The notes below the pieces were generated by a model, which made no database searches, had not been told where the DNA came from, and saw only the letters and a program-made list of their open reading frames with translations. Of a DNA stretch of 64,000 nt, positions 34,830 to 44,835 are shown one piece after another. The translations under genes and the position numbers were made by a program. Source of the DNA: Chania fonticola_B (lineage in GTDB: Bacteria > Pseudomonadota > Gammaproteobacteria > Enterobacterales > Enterobacteriaceae); NCBI RefSeq assembly GCF_048537545.1, contig NZ_CP183218.1. One strand, given 5' to 3'. Position 1 is the first letter of the stretch. Every line of letters begins with the position of its first letter.

Positions 34830-35294
34830 ATGGATATTCGTAAAATCAAGAAACTGATCGAACTGGTTGAAGAATCAGGCATTTCTGAACTGGAAATCTC
34901 TGAAGGCGAAGAGTCGGTTCGCATCAGCCGTGCCGCACCGGTGCAGGCTTACCCAATGATGCAACAGTACGCAATGCCAGCCCAGCAGCAGCAACCTGCT
35001 CTGGCCAACGCCGTTGCCCCTGCTGCAGCAGAAACCCCAGCAGCACCAGCGGCCATGAGTGGCCATACCGTTCGTTCACCAATGGTAGGGACCTTCTACC
35101 GCACCCCAAGCCCGGACGCGAAAGCCTTCGTGGAAGTGGGCCAGAAAGTGAATGCTGGTGATACTCTGTGCATCGTTGAAGCCATGAAAATGATGAACCA
35201 GATTGAAGCTGACAAATCCGGTGTGGTTAAAGCGATCCTGGTAGAAAACGGCCAACCGGTTGAATTTGACGAGCCACTGGTCGTCATCGAATAA
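34830..35294 (+). CDS. accB: Biotin carboxyl carrier protein of acetyl-CoA carboxylase
   Basis: The 154-residue protein has a conserved N-terminal helix region (MDIRKIKKLIELVEESG), a flexible Ala/Pro/Gln-rich linker (about residues 38-78) and a C-terminal biotinyl domain with the EAMKMM motif, biotin attached to Lys120. It carries CO2 between biotin carboxylase and the carboxyltransferase in fatty acid synthesis. accC begins 11 bp downstream. In E. coli the N terminus of AccB also represses the accBC operon. Confidence 0.97.
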   Translation: MDIRKIKKLIELVEESGISELEISEGEESVRISRAAPVQAYPMMQQYAMPAQQQQPALANAVAPAAAETPAAPAAMSGHTVRSPMVGTFYRTPSPDAKAFVEVGQKVNAGDTLCIVEAMKMMNQIEADKSGVVKAILVENGQPVEFDEPLVVIE

Positions 35295-35305
35295 CGAGGC
35301 GCACC

Positions 35306-36655
<1,350 letters not shown>

Positions 36656-36681
36656 TTATCGGTTAACGATATCGGGCTAAT

Positions 36682-36718
36682 AAAAAACACCGCATGAGAA
36701 CTTCTGCGGTGTTTTTTT
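36682..36718. terminator. Bidirectional Rho-independent terminator after accC
   Basis: AAAAAACACCGCA and TGCGGTGTTTTTTT pair fully across a short loop. The A-run on one side and T-run on the other let it serve both accC (+) and the convergent aldolase-subunit gene (-) that ends at 36740. Confidence 0.9.
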
Positions 36719-36739
36719 ATTGGGGCTGGGGTCTCTGCC

Positions 36740-38029
36740 TCAAAGCACGTTTAGCGCCTCTTCCTGCCGCTCATTACACCCATAGGCATACGCACGCAAT
36801 ACTTCCTGGATCTTGTCGATCATCAGGCTATGTGGGTCACCAGCACACTCGCCAGCCATCAGGCGTGGAAATTGCAGCGGAAAATACTGGCTCAGCATAC
36901 CCAACGGAATGGTTACCCCGCTCAGGTTTGCCACCAGCTTGTCGATGGCCGCGCTGATGCGCGCTTCAGGCCAGTAATAGCGGATCCGATCGGACAGGCT
37001 GTAGTGCAGATCGATCATCGCCTTCGAATGACGCGGATCGTAATACTTCTTCCAATACTTGGGCTCATCCTGCATCACGCTGTCGATCACCGCCAGCACG
37101 TGGCTCTGCTGTTCTGCGGCGATCAGCTCCTTCTCGATCAGCGCCAGGCTGAAGATCGCCTCACGCAGGGCAAAGGTCAGCGCCGGGCCGACTTTCAGGA
37201 TCGCAAAGTGATCGCGCACCAACTGGCGGAACGCTTTCGGGGTTTGATAATCCGTAGAATGGGCCTCAAACACCAACGGCGTTGACTCAATCATGGCGGA
37301 AAGCTGGCGCGCCTGTTCCGGCTGGTAGTGGATCACCGTGGAATGGTCGAACTCGACTCCCGGTTGAACCACCAGCCCCACCACCCGCTCCATGGCCTGC
37401 TCCAAACCTAAGCGAGCAAATGCCTGCCGATGCGTCTCGATGGTCTCGGCGGCATCCTGTGGCCGCGTGACGTGTACCTGAGCGATAGCGTGGCTTTCCC
37501 CACCTGGAACCGGCACTTCCGTACCTATCACGTAGCTCAGCGCGTGCCGCTGCTCAGGAGTGGCCGCAGCTTCCGCCACCGCACATAACCGTGCCGCACG
37601 CTCGGCCACCACCGTTGGCGGCAAAGGAACCGGATCGTCCGCGCAGGACATGGAAGCATCCAGATGAATTTTACTGAACCCGGCCTGAACGTAATCGGCA
37701 ATCAGGCGTTCGGCTTTCTCCATCGCCAGCCCAGCCGGTTCATCCTGCCAACAGTTCGGCCCAAGATGGTCACCCCCCAATATCAACCGTGACTGCGGGA
37801 AGCCAACCTTGGCGGCAATGGCATACACAAACTCGCGGAAATCCGCCGGTTTCATTCCGGTGTAACCGCCGAATTGGTTCACCTGGTTGGAGGTGGCCTC
37901 AATCAATACCTTACGCTGGCTAGCCAGGTCAAAACGCAACGTGGCCTCGATCACCAACGGATGTGCCGAGCAAACCGAACAGATGCCAATATGCTTGCCG
38001 CTTTTATGCTGCTTAATAATAGATTTCAT
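36740..38029 (-). CDS. Tagatose-1,6-bisphosphate aldolase accessory subunit, KbaZ/GatZ-like
   Basis: The 429-residue protein resembles E. coli KbaZ (426) and GatZ (420): CSAHPLVIEA near residue 20, EATSNQVNQFGGYTGM near 44-59, LILGGDHLGPN near 82-92 and FEAHSTDYQTP near 252-262. KbaZ and GatZ bind the class II aldolase KbaY or GatY and stabilise and activate it; they have no aldolase activity alone. The matching GatY-like gene is at the other end of the same minus-strand cluster (42738), an unusual split. It comes last in the transcript, after a PfkB kinase gene. Confidence 0.9.
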   Translation of the reverse strand: MKSIIKQHKSGKHIGICSVCSAHPLVIEATLRFDLASQRKVLIEATSNQVNQFGGYTGMKPADFREFVYAIAAKVGFPQSRLILGGDHLGPNCWQDEPAGLAMEKAERLIADYVQAGFSKIHLDASMSCADDPVPLPPTVVAERAARLCAVAEAAATPEQRHALSYVIGTEVPVPGGESHAIAQVHVTRPQDAAETIETHRQAFARLGLEQAMERVVGLVVQPGVEFDHSTVIHYQPEQARQLSAMIESTPLVFEAHSTDYQTPKAFRQLVRDHFAILKVGPALTFALREAIFSLALIEKELIAAEQQSHVLAVIDSVMQDEPKYWKKYYDPRHSKAMIDLHYSLSDRIRYYWPEARISAAIDKLVANLSGVTIPLGMLSQYFPLQFPRLMAGECAGDPHSLMIDKIQEVLRAYAYGCNERQEEALNVL

Positions 38030-38078
38030 ACTTTTGGCCTCATTTACCCGTCGCCTTTCAAGTCACAGGGTAAGCAAT

Positions 38079-38101
38079 GTCCTGAACTGAATATTCAGGA
38101 C
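38079..38101. repeat. Intercistronic hairpin between the kinase and KbaZ-like genes
   Basis: GTCCTGAA and TTCAGGAC form a perfect 8-bp stem with a 7-base loop, and the inner CTGAATATTCAG is itself a perfect 12-bp palindrome. There is no T-tract. It may act as an RNA stability or partial termination signal, or as an operator. Confidence 0.5.
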
Positions 38102-38114
38102 GTTGGAATGTTAC

Positions 38115-39074
38115 TTACAGCGCGCCGACCGGCACGGTCCGTTGCTGCTGCAAGAAAGCGTCGATTTCAGCGAAGGTAGAGGTTCCTTCCATTGGTCCAC
38201 GCCGGGTCACCGCCAGCGCGCCGCAGGCATTGGCATAGCGCAGCGCCTGGGAAACGCCGTGCCCCTGCAACCGACAAGCAATATAAGCGCCGCCAAAGCA
38301 GTCGCCTGCCCCGGTCGGATCAACCTCGTCTACGGCATAGCTGTCGACATGCAGGGTTTCATCCGCGGAATAATAGCTCGCCCCTTTACTGCCGCGTTTC
38401 ACCACCACTTCTTTAATGCCGTCCTTCAGGTAGCGAGCAATCGCCTCATCCAGCGTGGTTTGGGAGGACAGCAGCATCACTTCGCCTTCACTCGGCATAT
38501 AGATATCGGTCAGCTCCAGCACGTAATGCAGCGCATCACGCATCTCGGGGATATTGAGCATTTCCTTGCGGATATTCGGATCGAAAGACAAGGTGCCGCC
38601 GTTCGCTTTGACGATCCCCGCCGCCTTCTTCACCGCATCCACCATATGGAAGGAAAACAGCGATGAACCCATGATGTGGAAGTGCTGGCAGTCCTGCAGC
38701 AGTTCAGCATTCACATGCTCGGCCGATAATTTCCCACAGGCTGCGTTCTTGATATTGAAAATAAAATCGCGATCGCCGTTGGAGTGGTAGGTAACAAAGG
38801 CGCTGCCGGTAGTCTCATGCGGCAACACACGGATGCCTCGCGTATCCACTCCGTCAGCCTTTAGGCGTTCGATATTCAGCGTGCCGAAGCCGTCGTTACC
38901 CACGCAGCTGATAATGCCGCACTGCCCGCCCAGCTTGGTCACCTGGTCGATAAAAATCGCCGGGGCACCACTGGGGAAAGGACCATTCCATAAGCCTGGA
39001 TGGGTAAAAGATTGGCCAACCTTATCGGCCATGATCTCAACCAGGATCTCGCCGATGGTATAAATTTTTCTCAT
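38115..39074 (-). CDS. PfkB family sugar kinase (tagatose kinase-like)
   Basis: A 319-residue ribokinase-family protein starting at ATG 39074 (MRKIYTIGEILVEIM); an upstream in-frame start adds 23 residues not seen in the sister kinase. The N-terminal sugar-binding GPFPSGAPAIF block and the C-terminal DPTGAGDCFGG signature, with the catalytic-base Asp, are intact. It is clearly paralogous to the kinase at 44836 (shared HFHIMGSSLFSF and SFDPNIRKEMLNIPEM). Given the GatY/KbaZ-like aldolase pair, it should phosphorylate a ketohexose such as tagatose, or its phosphate. It follows the permease gene by 34 bp. Confidence 0.88.
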   Translation of the reverse strand: MRKIYTIGEILVEIMADKVGQSFTHPGLWNGPFPSGAPAIFIDQVTKLGGQCGIISCVGNDGFGTLNIERLKADGVDTRGIRVLPHETTGSAFVTYHSNGDRDFIFNIKNAACGKLSAEHVNAELLQDCQHFHIMGSSLFSFHMVDAVKKAAGIVKANGGTLSFDPNIRKEMLNIPEMRDALHYVLELTDIYMPSEGEVMLLSSQTTLDEAIARYLKDGIKEVVVKRGSKGASYYSADETLHVDSYAVDEVDPTGAGDCFGGAYIACRLQGHGVSQALRYANACGALAVTRRGPMEGTSTFAEIDAFLQQQRTVPVGAL

Positions 39075-39108
39075 TGTCCCGTTCCTTATACAAATCTGCC
39101 TGTGATCG

Positions 39109-40098
39109 TTAGCCACGTTTCTTCTTGTTTCTGACGTCGACATACACCGCGATAAGGATCACCAGCCCCTTCACCACCATTTGATAGAAATAAGGCACGT
39201 TCATTAAATTCATACCGTTGTTGATGACCCCGATGGTCAGCGCGCCGATCATGGTGCCGATCACCGTGCCGTAGCCGCCATTCAGGCTGGTGCCCCCCAA
39301 CACGGCGGCGGCAATGGCATCCAGCTCATAGCTCAGCGCGGCGTTAGGCTGGCCGGAATACAGCCGTGAAGCCAGGATCATGCCGCTGATGCCCGCCATC
39401 ACGGCGGTGATCATAAAGACCTTTATTTTCAGCGCAGAAACGTTAATCCCCGAATAGATCGCGGCCTCTTTATTGCCGCCGGTGATATAAATTTTGCGGC
39501 CAAAGGTGGTTTTCGACAGGATGAAGTGGTTGACGATCAGCAACACCAACAGGATCCAGATTGGGATCGGGATATAGAGGAACTCGCCGTTACCCAGCGC
39601 CAGAAACGCCTCGTTTTTGATCATGATCGGCGTGCCGTCGGTGACGATATAGGCGATGCCCCGGAAAATGCCCATCGTCGCGACGGTAACGATAAACGAC
39701 GGGATACCGGCCATCGCAGTCAGGCTACCGTTAACCAGGCCCAACACCAGCGCGGCCATAATCGACAGCGGGATCACCAGAATAAACGGGATGCCAAACG
39801 ACAGGCCGAGTGCGGCAAAGGTCCCCACCAGTGCAATGGTTGACCCCACCGAAAGATCGATATCCCCCAGCAACAGCACGTAAGTCATGCCATAGGCGGT
39901 GATGGCAATGATCGAGACCTGCAAAATAATATTGGTAATATTATTTACGCTCAGGAAACTGTCGTTGATCACGCTGAACAGGATCACCAAGGCCACCAGG
40001 CCCGCCAGTATGCCGCCGTACTGTTTGGCGGCTTTTGCCAGTTTCCCTGGCCCGTTGAACGCCGAATGGCCCTCGGCGGCCAGCACTTTATCGCTCAT
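39109..40098 (-). CDS. Sugar ABC transporter permease, RbsC-like
   Basis: The 329-residue membrane protein has about nine to ten helices and the RbsC/BPD_transp_2 pattern, including ITAYGMTYVLLLGDIDLSVGS (about 73-93) and GGTSLNGGYGTVIGTMIGALTIGVINNGMNLMNV split near the C terminus. It forms the inner-membrane channel of a ribose-type (CUT2) importer. Its ATG overlaps the stop of the ATPase gene by one base (TAATG), so translation is coupled. Confidence 0.93.
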   Translation of the reverse strand: MSDKVLAAEGHSAFNGPGKLAKAAKQYGGILAGLVALVILFSVINDSFLSVNNITNIILQVSIIAITAYGMTYVLLLGDIDLSVGSTIALVGTFAALGLSFGIPFILVIPLSIMAALVLGLVNGSLTAMAGIPSFIVTVATMGIFRGIAYIVTDGTPIMIKNEAFLALGNGEFLYIPIPIWILLVLLIVNHFILSKTTFGRKIYITGGNKEAAIYSGINVSALKIKVFMITAVMAGISGMILASRLYSGQPNAALSYELDAIAAAVLGGTSLNGGYGTVIGTMIGALTIGVINNGMNLMNVPYFYQMVVKGLVILIAVYVDVRNKKKRG

Positions 40099-41591
40099 TA
40101 TTTCACTCCTGTTGCTGCGGTCATGACCTGGGTTTGCGTGAGTCCATCGGTGGCAAAAACGTCGGCGATCTGCTTGGCGCGCATCACCACCAGCCGATCG
40201 CTGAGCGCCATGACTTCCGGCAGTTCGGAAGAGATCAAGATAATGGCAGTGCCCTGTGCAGCAAGCTGGCGTATGACGTTATAAATCTCGAACTTGGCGC
40301 CAACATCCACGCCGCGCGTTGGCTCGTCGAGAATTAAGATGCGTGGCACCTTTTCCAACCATTTCGACAGCACGATCTTTTGCTGATTGCCCCCGCTCAG
40401 GGTGCTGACCAGTTGATGTGGCGAGCTGACCTTGATGTTCATCCGCCGGATTGCCTGCTGGGTTTTCGCCTCTTCGTGCTTATGGTTGATCAGGCTGGAG
40501 CCCGCATACTGAAAGGCCACGTGATGGGTGTTCATGCTGACGTCATGCATCAGCACCAACCCCTCCTCCTTGCGGTTTTCCGTCACGAAGGCGATGCCAT
40601 GCTCTATCGCCTGCTTTGGATTGCGAATAGTGACTACCGCCTCATCGATGCGAATTTCACCTTGATAGCCAGTCAGGCCAAAAATTGCCTTCATCACGTC
40701 TGAACGCCCCGATCCCACCAGCCCAAAAAAGCCCAGCACTTCACCTGCACGCAGTGAGAAATGGATATCGTGAAACAGTTTGTCCTGCGAAAATTGCCTG
40801 ACTTCCAGCACCGGCACTTGCTCCGCTGAAGGAGGTTCGCCGATGCGTGGCGGGTAGATATTGGTCATTTCGCGGCCAACCATCTGGGCAATCAGCCGGT
40901 GAATATCGGTTTGGTGTTTATCATGGGTGGCGATGAACTCGCCGTCACGCAGCACCGAGATATCGTCAGATACCCGCATGATCTCATCCATGCGGTGCGA
41001 GATATAAATCACCGCGCAGCCGCGCTGTTTCAGCTTGTCGATAATGCCAAACAGGATGTCCGCCTCGTTATCGCTCAGGGACGACGTGGGTTCATCCATG
41101 ATCACGACATCCGCCGGGTAACTCAGCGCCTTGGCAATCTCTACCAGTTGGCGCTGGGCCATCGACATGGTGCCGACAATTTGCTGCGGATCGAGCGGAA
41201 TGGCCAAGTCCGCCAGCAGGCGCTGGCAATCATTCACCATCTGACCATCGTTAATAAAACCAAAACGGGTTGGCTCATTATTGGCATAGATATTCTCTGC
41301 TACGCTCATATTATTGCTCAGGCTCAGCTCCTGAAAAATAATCGCGATACCCAACTTTCTGGAATGCTGGGGGTTGGCAATAGTGACGCTCTGCCCTTTG
41401 AGTCGTATTTCTCCTTTGGTCGGCGGATAAATGCCTGCCAATATTTTCATTAACGTGGATTTACCGGCGCCATTTTCGCCGAGCAGCGTATGGACTTTAC
41501 CTTTGCGTATTTTCAGGCTGACATTTTTTAATGCATGAACATGGCCGAAACTTTTGGCTATATCCGTTACCGCCAGCACCGTATCCGTCAT
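40098..41591 (-). CDS. Sugar ABC transporter ATP-binding protein, RbsA/MglA-like (two NBDs)
   Basis: A 497-residue protein with two fused nucleotide-binding domains. The first has Walker A GENGAGKSTL (about 38-47), signature LSxxQ in altered form MSMAQRQLVEIAKAL and Walker B VVIMDEPTSSL; the second has a degenerate Walker A (GLVGSGRSDV) and LSGGNQQKI with LILDEPTRGVD. This asymmetric layout is typical of CUT2 importers. I start at MTDTVLAVTD (ATG 41591); a start nine codons upstream has no family support. It supplies ATP hydrolysis for uptake of the cluster's sugar. Confidence 0.93.
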   Translation of the reverse strand: MTDTVLAVTDIAKSFGHVHALKNVSLKIRKGKVHTLLGENGAGKSTLMKILAGIYPPTKGEIRLKGQSVTIANPQHSRKLGIAIIFQELSLSNNMSVAENIYANNEPTRFGFINDGQMVNDCQRLLADLAIPLDPQQIVGTMSMAQRQLVEIAKALSYPADVVIMDEPTSSLSDNEADILFGIIDKLKQRGCAVIYISHRMDEIMRVSDDISVLRDGEFIATHDKHQTDIHRLIAQMVGREMTNIYPPRIGEPPSAEQVPVLEVRQFSQDKLFHDIHFSLRAGEVLGFFGLVGSGRSDVMKAIFGLTGYQGEIRIDEAVVTIRNPKQAIEHGIAFVTENRKEEGLVLMHDVSMNTHHVAFQYAGSSLINHKHEEAKTQQAIRRMNIKVSSPHQLVSTLSGGNQQKIVLSKWLEKVPRILILDEPTRGVDVGAKFEIYNVIRQLAAQGTAIILISSELPEVMALSDRLVVMRAKQIADVFATDGLTQTQVMTAATGVK

Positions 41592-41611
41592 GATTTCCTC
41601 CACCCAAATAG

Positions 41612-41778
41612 CCCTCACCCTAACCCTCTCCCACAGGGAGAGGGGACCGATCGAGTTCGCTGATTTCTCTGCGTAATACCCTGCCTTTCTTATTACTCCC
41701 TACTTTCCGAAGCTGTATGGGCTAACTGCATACTCCGGACAGCGCCCTCTCCCTGTGGGAGAGGGCTGGGGTGAGGGG
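41612..41778. repeat. REP-like inverted-repeat element between binding-protein and ATPase genes
   Basis: Each end holds a palindrome around CCCTCTCCC/GGGAGAGGG, and the outer flanks CCCTCACCC and GGGGTGAGGGG mirror each other. The left part (GGGGACCGATCGAGTT) is shared word for word with the 23707 copy. The right end abuts the stop codon of the binding-protein gene at 41779. The 167-bp element lies inside the operon, so it is transcribed and should fold into strong stem-loops. Confidence 0.8.
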
Positions 41779-42669
41779 CTATTTACCGGTGTAAACACCA
41801 GGTGCGACCGGGATCATTTTCGCTACAGGTTTACCATTCAAATGGTCGACGGCGGCATCAATTGCCTTGGCTCCCATTTGGTCTGGGTATTGGCGGATAA
41901 CTGCCACGAAGGTCTTGTCGCTGTCGACGGCGTCGCGAGCCTCTTTCATCCCGTCGAAACCGATGATCTTGATATTGTCGTTACGCGCGGATTTGGCGGC
42001 GATCACCGCAGCCAGCGCGGCATCATCACCAAAACCAAACAGGCCGTTCAGATCCGGGTGTGCCTGCATCATGTTCTGCGCCACGGTTAACGCTTCCGCC
42101 CGGGTGATGCCGGTTTGGATCGCCACAATCTTCACGTCAGGCGTATCGGCCAGCCCTTTCTTGAAGCCGTCCACACGTGCCACTACCGATTGCAGCGCTG
42201 GGTAATCGATAATCGCTACCTTGCCTTTACCGTTGAGCAGTTTGCCCATCAGCTTGCCCGCTTCGACACCACCGGCGTAGTTGTCGGTAGCCACGTGAGT
42301 GACCACCGGCACGCCCTCGGCGGCCACATCAACGGTAATCACCGGAATACCGGCTTTCTCCGCTTTGATAATCGCCGCCTGTACGCCTTTGGAATCCACC
42401 GGGGAAATAATAATGGCGTCGACCTTCTTGGTAATAAAGTCTTCTACGTCGGAGAGTTGTTTATTCAGGTCCTGATTGGCAATGGAAATATTCAGCACCA
42501 CGTCGTCTTTCTTGGCTTCCGCTTTCATTGCGTCGGCCAGATCAATATAGAATGGATGCTGTTGCGTCAGCAGCGATGCGCCAATTTTATATTCCTTGGC
42601 TAACGTTGCCTGCGAAAATACGGCCAGACCGATGGCCAGCACGGAGCCTAATACCTTTAATTTATGCAT
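41779..42669 (-). CDS. Sugar ABC transporter periplasmic substrate-binding protein, RbsB-like
   Basis: A 296-residue protein with a clean Sec signal (MHKLKVLGSVLAIGLAVFSQATLA, cut before KEYKIG). It belongs to the peripla_BP_4 / ribose-binding family, with KIGASLLTQQHPFYIDLADAMK at the mature N terminus and the hinge motif IGFDGMKEARDAV near residue 245. It captures the sugar in the periplasm and delivers it to the RbsC-like permease. It follows the GatY-like aldolase gene by 68 bp and is separated from the ATPase gene by a REP-like element. Confidence 0.93.
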   Translation of the reverse strand: MHKLKVLGSVLAIGLAVFSQATLAKEYKIGASLLTQQHPFYIDLADAMKAEAKKDDVVLNISIANQDLNKQLSDVEDFITKKVDAIIISPVDSKGVQAAIIKAEKAGIPVITVDVAAEGVPVVTHVATDNYAGGVEAGKLMGKLLNGKGKVAIIDYPALQSVVARVDGFKKGLADTPDVKIVAIQTGITRAEALTVAQNMMQAHPDLNGLFGFGDDAALAAVIAAKSARNDNIKIIGFDGMKEARDAVDSDKTFVAVIRQYPDQMGAKAIDAAVDHLNGKPVAKMIPVAPGVYTGK

Positions 42670-42737
42670 GATCTATCCTCAGTTTTTATTATTGCTGCTT
42701 GGTTTTTCTTACTGTTTTGTAGGGAACTTATTAATAT

Positions 42738-43592
42738 TTACAGCTGACCTTCACAACCACATACGCCAATCACTTTTTCCACCACCCGTTGCATGGCGCT
42801 TTTCGCTGGCTGCATATAATGGCGCGGGTCATTGGCATCAGGATGCTGGTGGAAATACGCTTTCAGGGCATCCGAGAAAGCGATTTTCAGCTCGGTCGCC
42901 ACGTTGACCTTGCAGATGCCTAAACTGATACAGCGGCGGATATCGCTATCGCTCAGGCCGGAAGCCCCGTGCAACACCAGCGGCACTTCAACGCGATCGC
43001 GTATCTGTTCCAGGCGGGCAAAATCCAGCTTGGGTTCGGACTGGTACAGGCCATGCGCGGTACCGATAGCCACCGCCAGCGAATCGATCCCGGTACGGGC
43101 AACAAACTCCACCGCCGCCTCTGGAGAGGTGTAGATAGCGTCTTTCCCCTCCACGATCAGATCGTCTTCCTGGCCCCCCAGGCGGCCTAGCTCTGCTTCA
43201 ACGCTAGCGTCGTAGCGGTGGCTGTACTCTACGATTTGTTTGACCAGTGCCACGTTTTCTTCAAAAGGAAAGTGAGAGCCGTCGATCATTACGGAACGGA
43301 TCCCGGCGTTGATCTTATGGAAGATATCGGCGGGTTCTTCGTGATGATCCAAATGCAGCGCCAGCGGGATCTGATACTCGTGCGCCAGCGCCTTGACGAT
43401 CATGATGATGTTTTCCAGCCCGCCGTAGCGGTAAGTGCCGGTCGTTCCCGCCAGGATCACCGGCGAACGATACTGTGCAGCGGTTTCGACCACCACCTGC
43501 AAGGTTTCCAGGTTGTGGATGTTGAATGCCGGCACCGCGTACCCTTGCTGCTGCGCTTTCTGCAGCATGTTTTTGCTTGAAATGATGTACAT
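42738..43592 (-). CDS. Class II tagatose/fructose-bisphosphate aldolase, GatY/KbaY-like
   Basis: The 284-residue protein equals E. coli GatY in length and follows it closely: MYIISSKNMLQKAQQQGYAV, zinc ligands in HLDHHEE (about residues 80-86) and the EAELGRLGGQEDD block (about 132-144), GTAHGLY near 178-184 and LHGASGLSD near 206-214. It cleaves a ketohexose 1,6-bisphosphate, probably tagatose 1,6-bisphosphate, to glycerone phosphate and glyceraldehyde 3-phosphate. I start at ATG 43592; the preceding seven in-frame codons contain the GAGGAGAAT ribosome-binding site. It is the first gene of the minus-strand sugar operon. Confidence 0.9.
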   Translation of the reverse strand: MYIISSKNMLQKAQQQGYAVPAFNIHNLETLQVVVETAAQYRSPVILAGTTGTYRYGGLENIIMIVKALAHEYQIPLALHLDHHEEPADIFHKINAGIRSVMIDGSHFPFEENVALVKQIVEYSHRYDASVEAELGRLGGQEDDLIVEGKDAIYTSPEAAVEFVARTGIDSLAVAIGTAHGLYQSEPKLDFARLEQIRDRVEVPLVLHGASGLSDSDIRRCISLGICKVNVATELKIAFSDALKAYFHQHPDANDPRHYMQPAKSAMQRVVEKVIGVCGCEGQL

Positions 43593-43982
43593 CGATTCTC
43601 CTCGATCCCGCATCTGATACCGCAGTCGGTAATTACAAAATGAAAATTTAGTTAGACAAACTTTCCAAGTGAAACCGAATGTAGAGATAAAATGCGCAAA
43701 AAAGCGTGACAGGGATCGAAGATTATCAAATAACTTTCAAAACGTAACTTAACAAGATGGAAATTACGAAACATAAGGCATGTTCCGGTATTTGCGCGCT
43801 TAAGATCGCCATGCCACGGGTATACCCCCATCTACGAATAGCAGATAACAATATGAATAATAGTAAAAATATATGCTTTCACGCCCATTCATCGCAGACT
43901 TTCAAAATAACGAAAGCCTGCGTGGGTATTACTTTCAATTAGAAAGTATGAAGGATATAGTAGCCCCTATTACCGTTTAACG
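43593..43982. promoter_or_regulatory. Divergent control region with repeated CTTTC motifs
   Basis: The 390 AT-rich bases between the aldolase gene (-) and DeoR-type regulator gene (+) hold no gene. CTTTC motifs appear at 43661 (CTTTCCAAGTGAAAC), 43734 (CTTTCAAAACG), 43876, 43899 (CTTTCAAAATAACGAAAG, an inverted pair) and 43932. The last lies in the near-perfect dyad ACTTTCAATTAGAAAGT (43931-43947), about 36 bp before the regulator start. E. coli AgaR, a DeoR-family repressor, also binds CTTTC-containing repeats, so these are good operator candidates. Confidence 0.6.
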
Positions 43983-44825
43983 ATGGGGGCGAATGTGCCC
44001 AGAAAGTCATCTAACCTGCTGAAACGCAGATTGAAAATTGCTGAAATCGTCGGCCTGCAGGGGGAGATCAAGGTCGAAGATCTTTCTGCCCAGTTGGGGG
44101 TTTCCGGCGTGACGATCCGTGGCGATCTCAGCTACCTTGAACAACAAGGCTACCTCAAGCGATCCTTTGGCGGAGCCATTGCAACCCCAATACAGCCGTT
44201 GGCGGCACCGATCGAGCCAGGGCTCGCAGTAGCCCCGCTCACGCTGGCTAACCAGTTGGAAATCGCCCGCCACTGCGCCAGGATGATTGCCGATCGCGAT
44301 ACGCTGTTTCTCGGCCACGGCGACATCTGCCGCAAAATCATCCCGTTCCTGAGCGGCCTGAAAAAGCTGCGGCTGATCGTCAATGACCTACAGCATGCGA
44401 TCCTGGCCGATCAGTTTTTGGACGGTGAAATTATCGTCGCAGGTGGGGAGTTGATCCGCTCACATACCGCGCTCAGCGGTAAAGCGCTGGATAATGTGAT
44501 CCAACAGTTCACCATCAACCACTGCATTCTCGAGGCCAGCATTACGGACAGCTCCGGCATCCTGAATATCGACCAGCCGCTGTTGGCGTCCCACTACCAG
44601 CGCTGCCTGGACAAGGCGCAGAATAAAACCGCCATCATTACCCATTTGCCCATTCAGGCCAGTGCGATCGGGACTATCGGCCACCTCAGCCAGGTGGATA
44701 ATCTGGTGACCAACCGTGGCGTGAATGAACATTATCAGCAGCAATTATTCGAATCCGACTTCAGCATCCGCTACACCAATAACGAATGTTTTACCTGGGC
44801 CAACCGGGAAACGATCGGGGAATAA
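43983..44825 (+). CDS. DeoR family transcriptional regulator (AgaR/GatR-like)
   Basis: A 280-residue DeoR-type protein. The N-terminal helix-turn-helix (LQGEIKVEDLSAQLGVSGVTIRGDLSYLEQQGYLKRSFGG region, about residues 22-60) is typical, followed by a sugar-phosphate-isomerase-like effector domain. ATG 43983 is used here; GTG 43995 has a GGGGGCG site before it and is a serious alternative. DeoR regulators of sugar operons usually bind the phosphorylated intermediate. Divergent from the transport/aldolase operon and upstream of a sugar kinase gene, it is the likely repressor of both. Confidence 0.88.
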   Translation: MGANVPRKSSNLLKRRLKIAEIVGLQGEIKVEDLSAQLGVSGVTIRGDLSYLEQQGYLKRSFGGAIATPIQPLAAPIEPGLAVAPLTLANQLEIARHCARMIADRDTLFLGHGDICRKIIPFLSGLKKLRLIVNDLQHAILADQFLDGEIIVAGGELIRSHTALSGKALDNVIQQFTINHCILEASITDSSGILNIDQPLLASHYQRCLDKAQNKTAIITHLPIQASAIGTIGHLSQVDNLVTNRGVNEHYQQQLFESDFSIRYTNNECFTWANRETIGE

Positions 44826-44835
44826 AGGGGCACTT

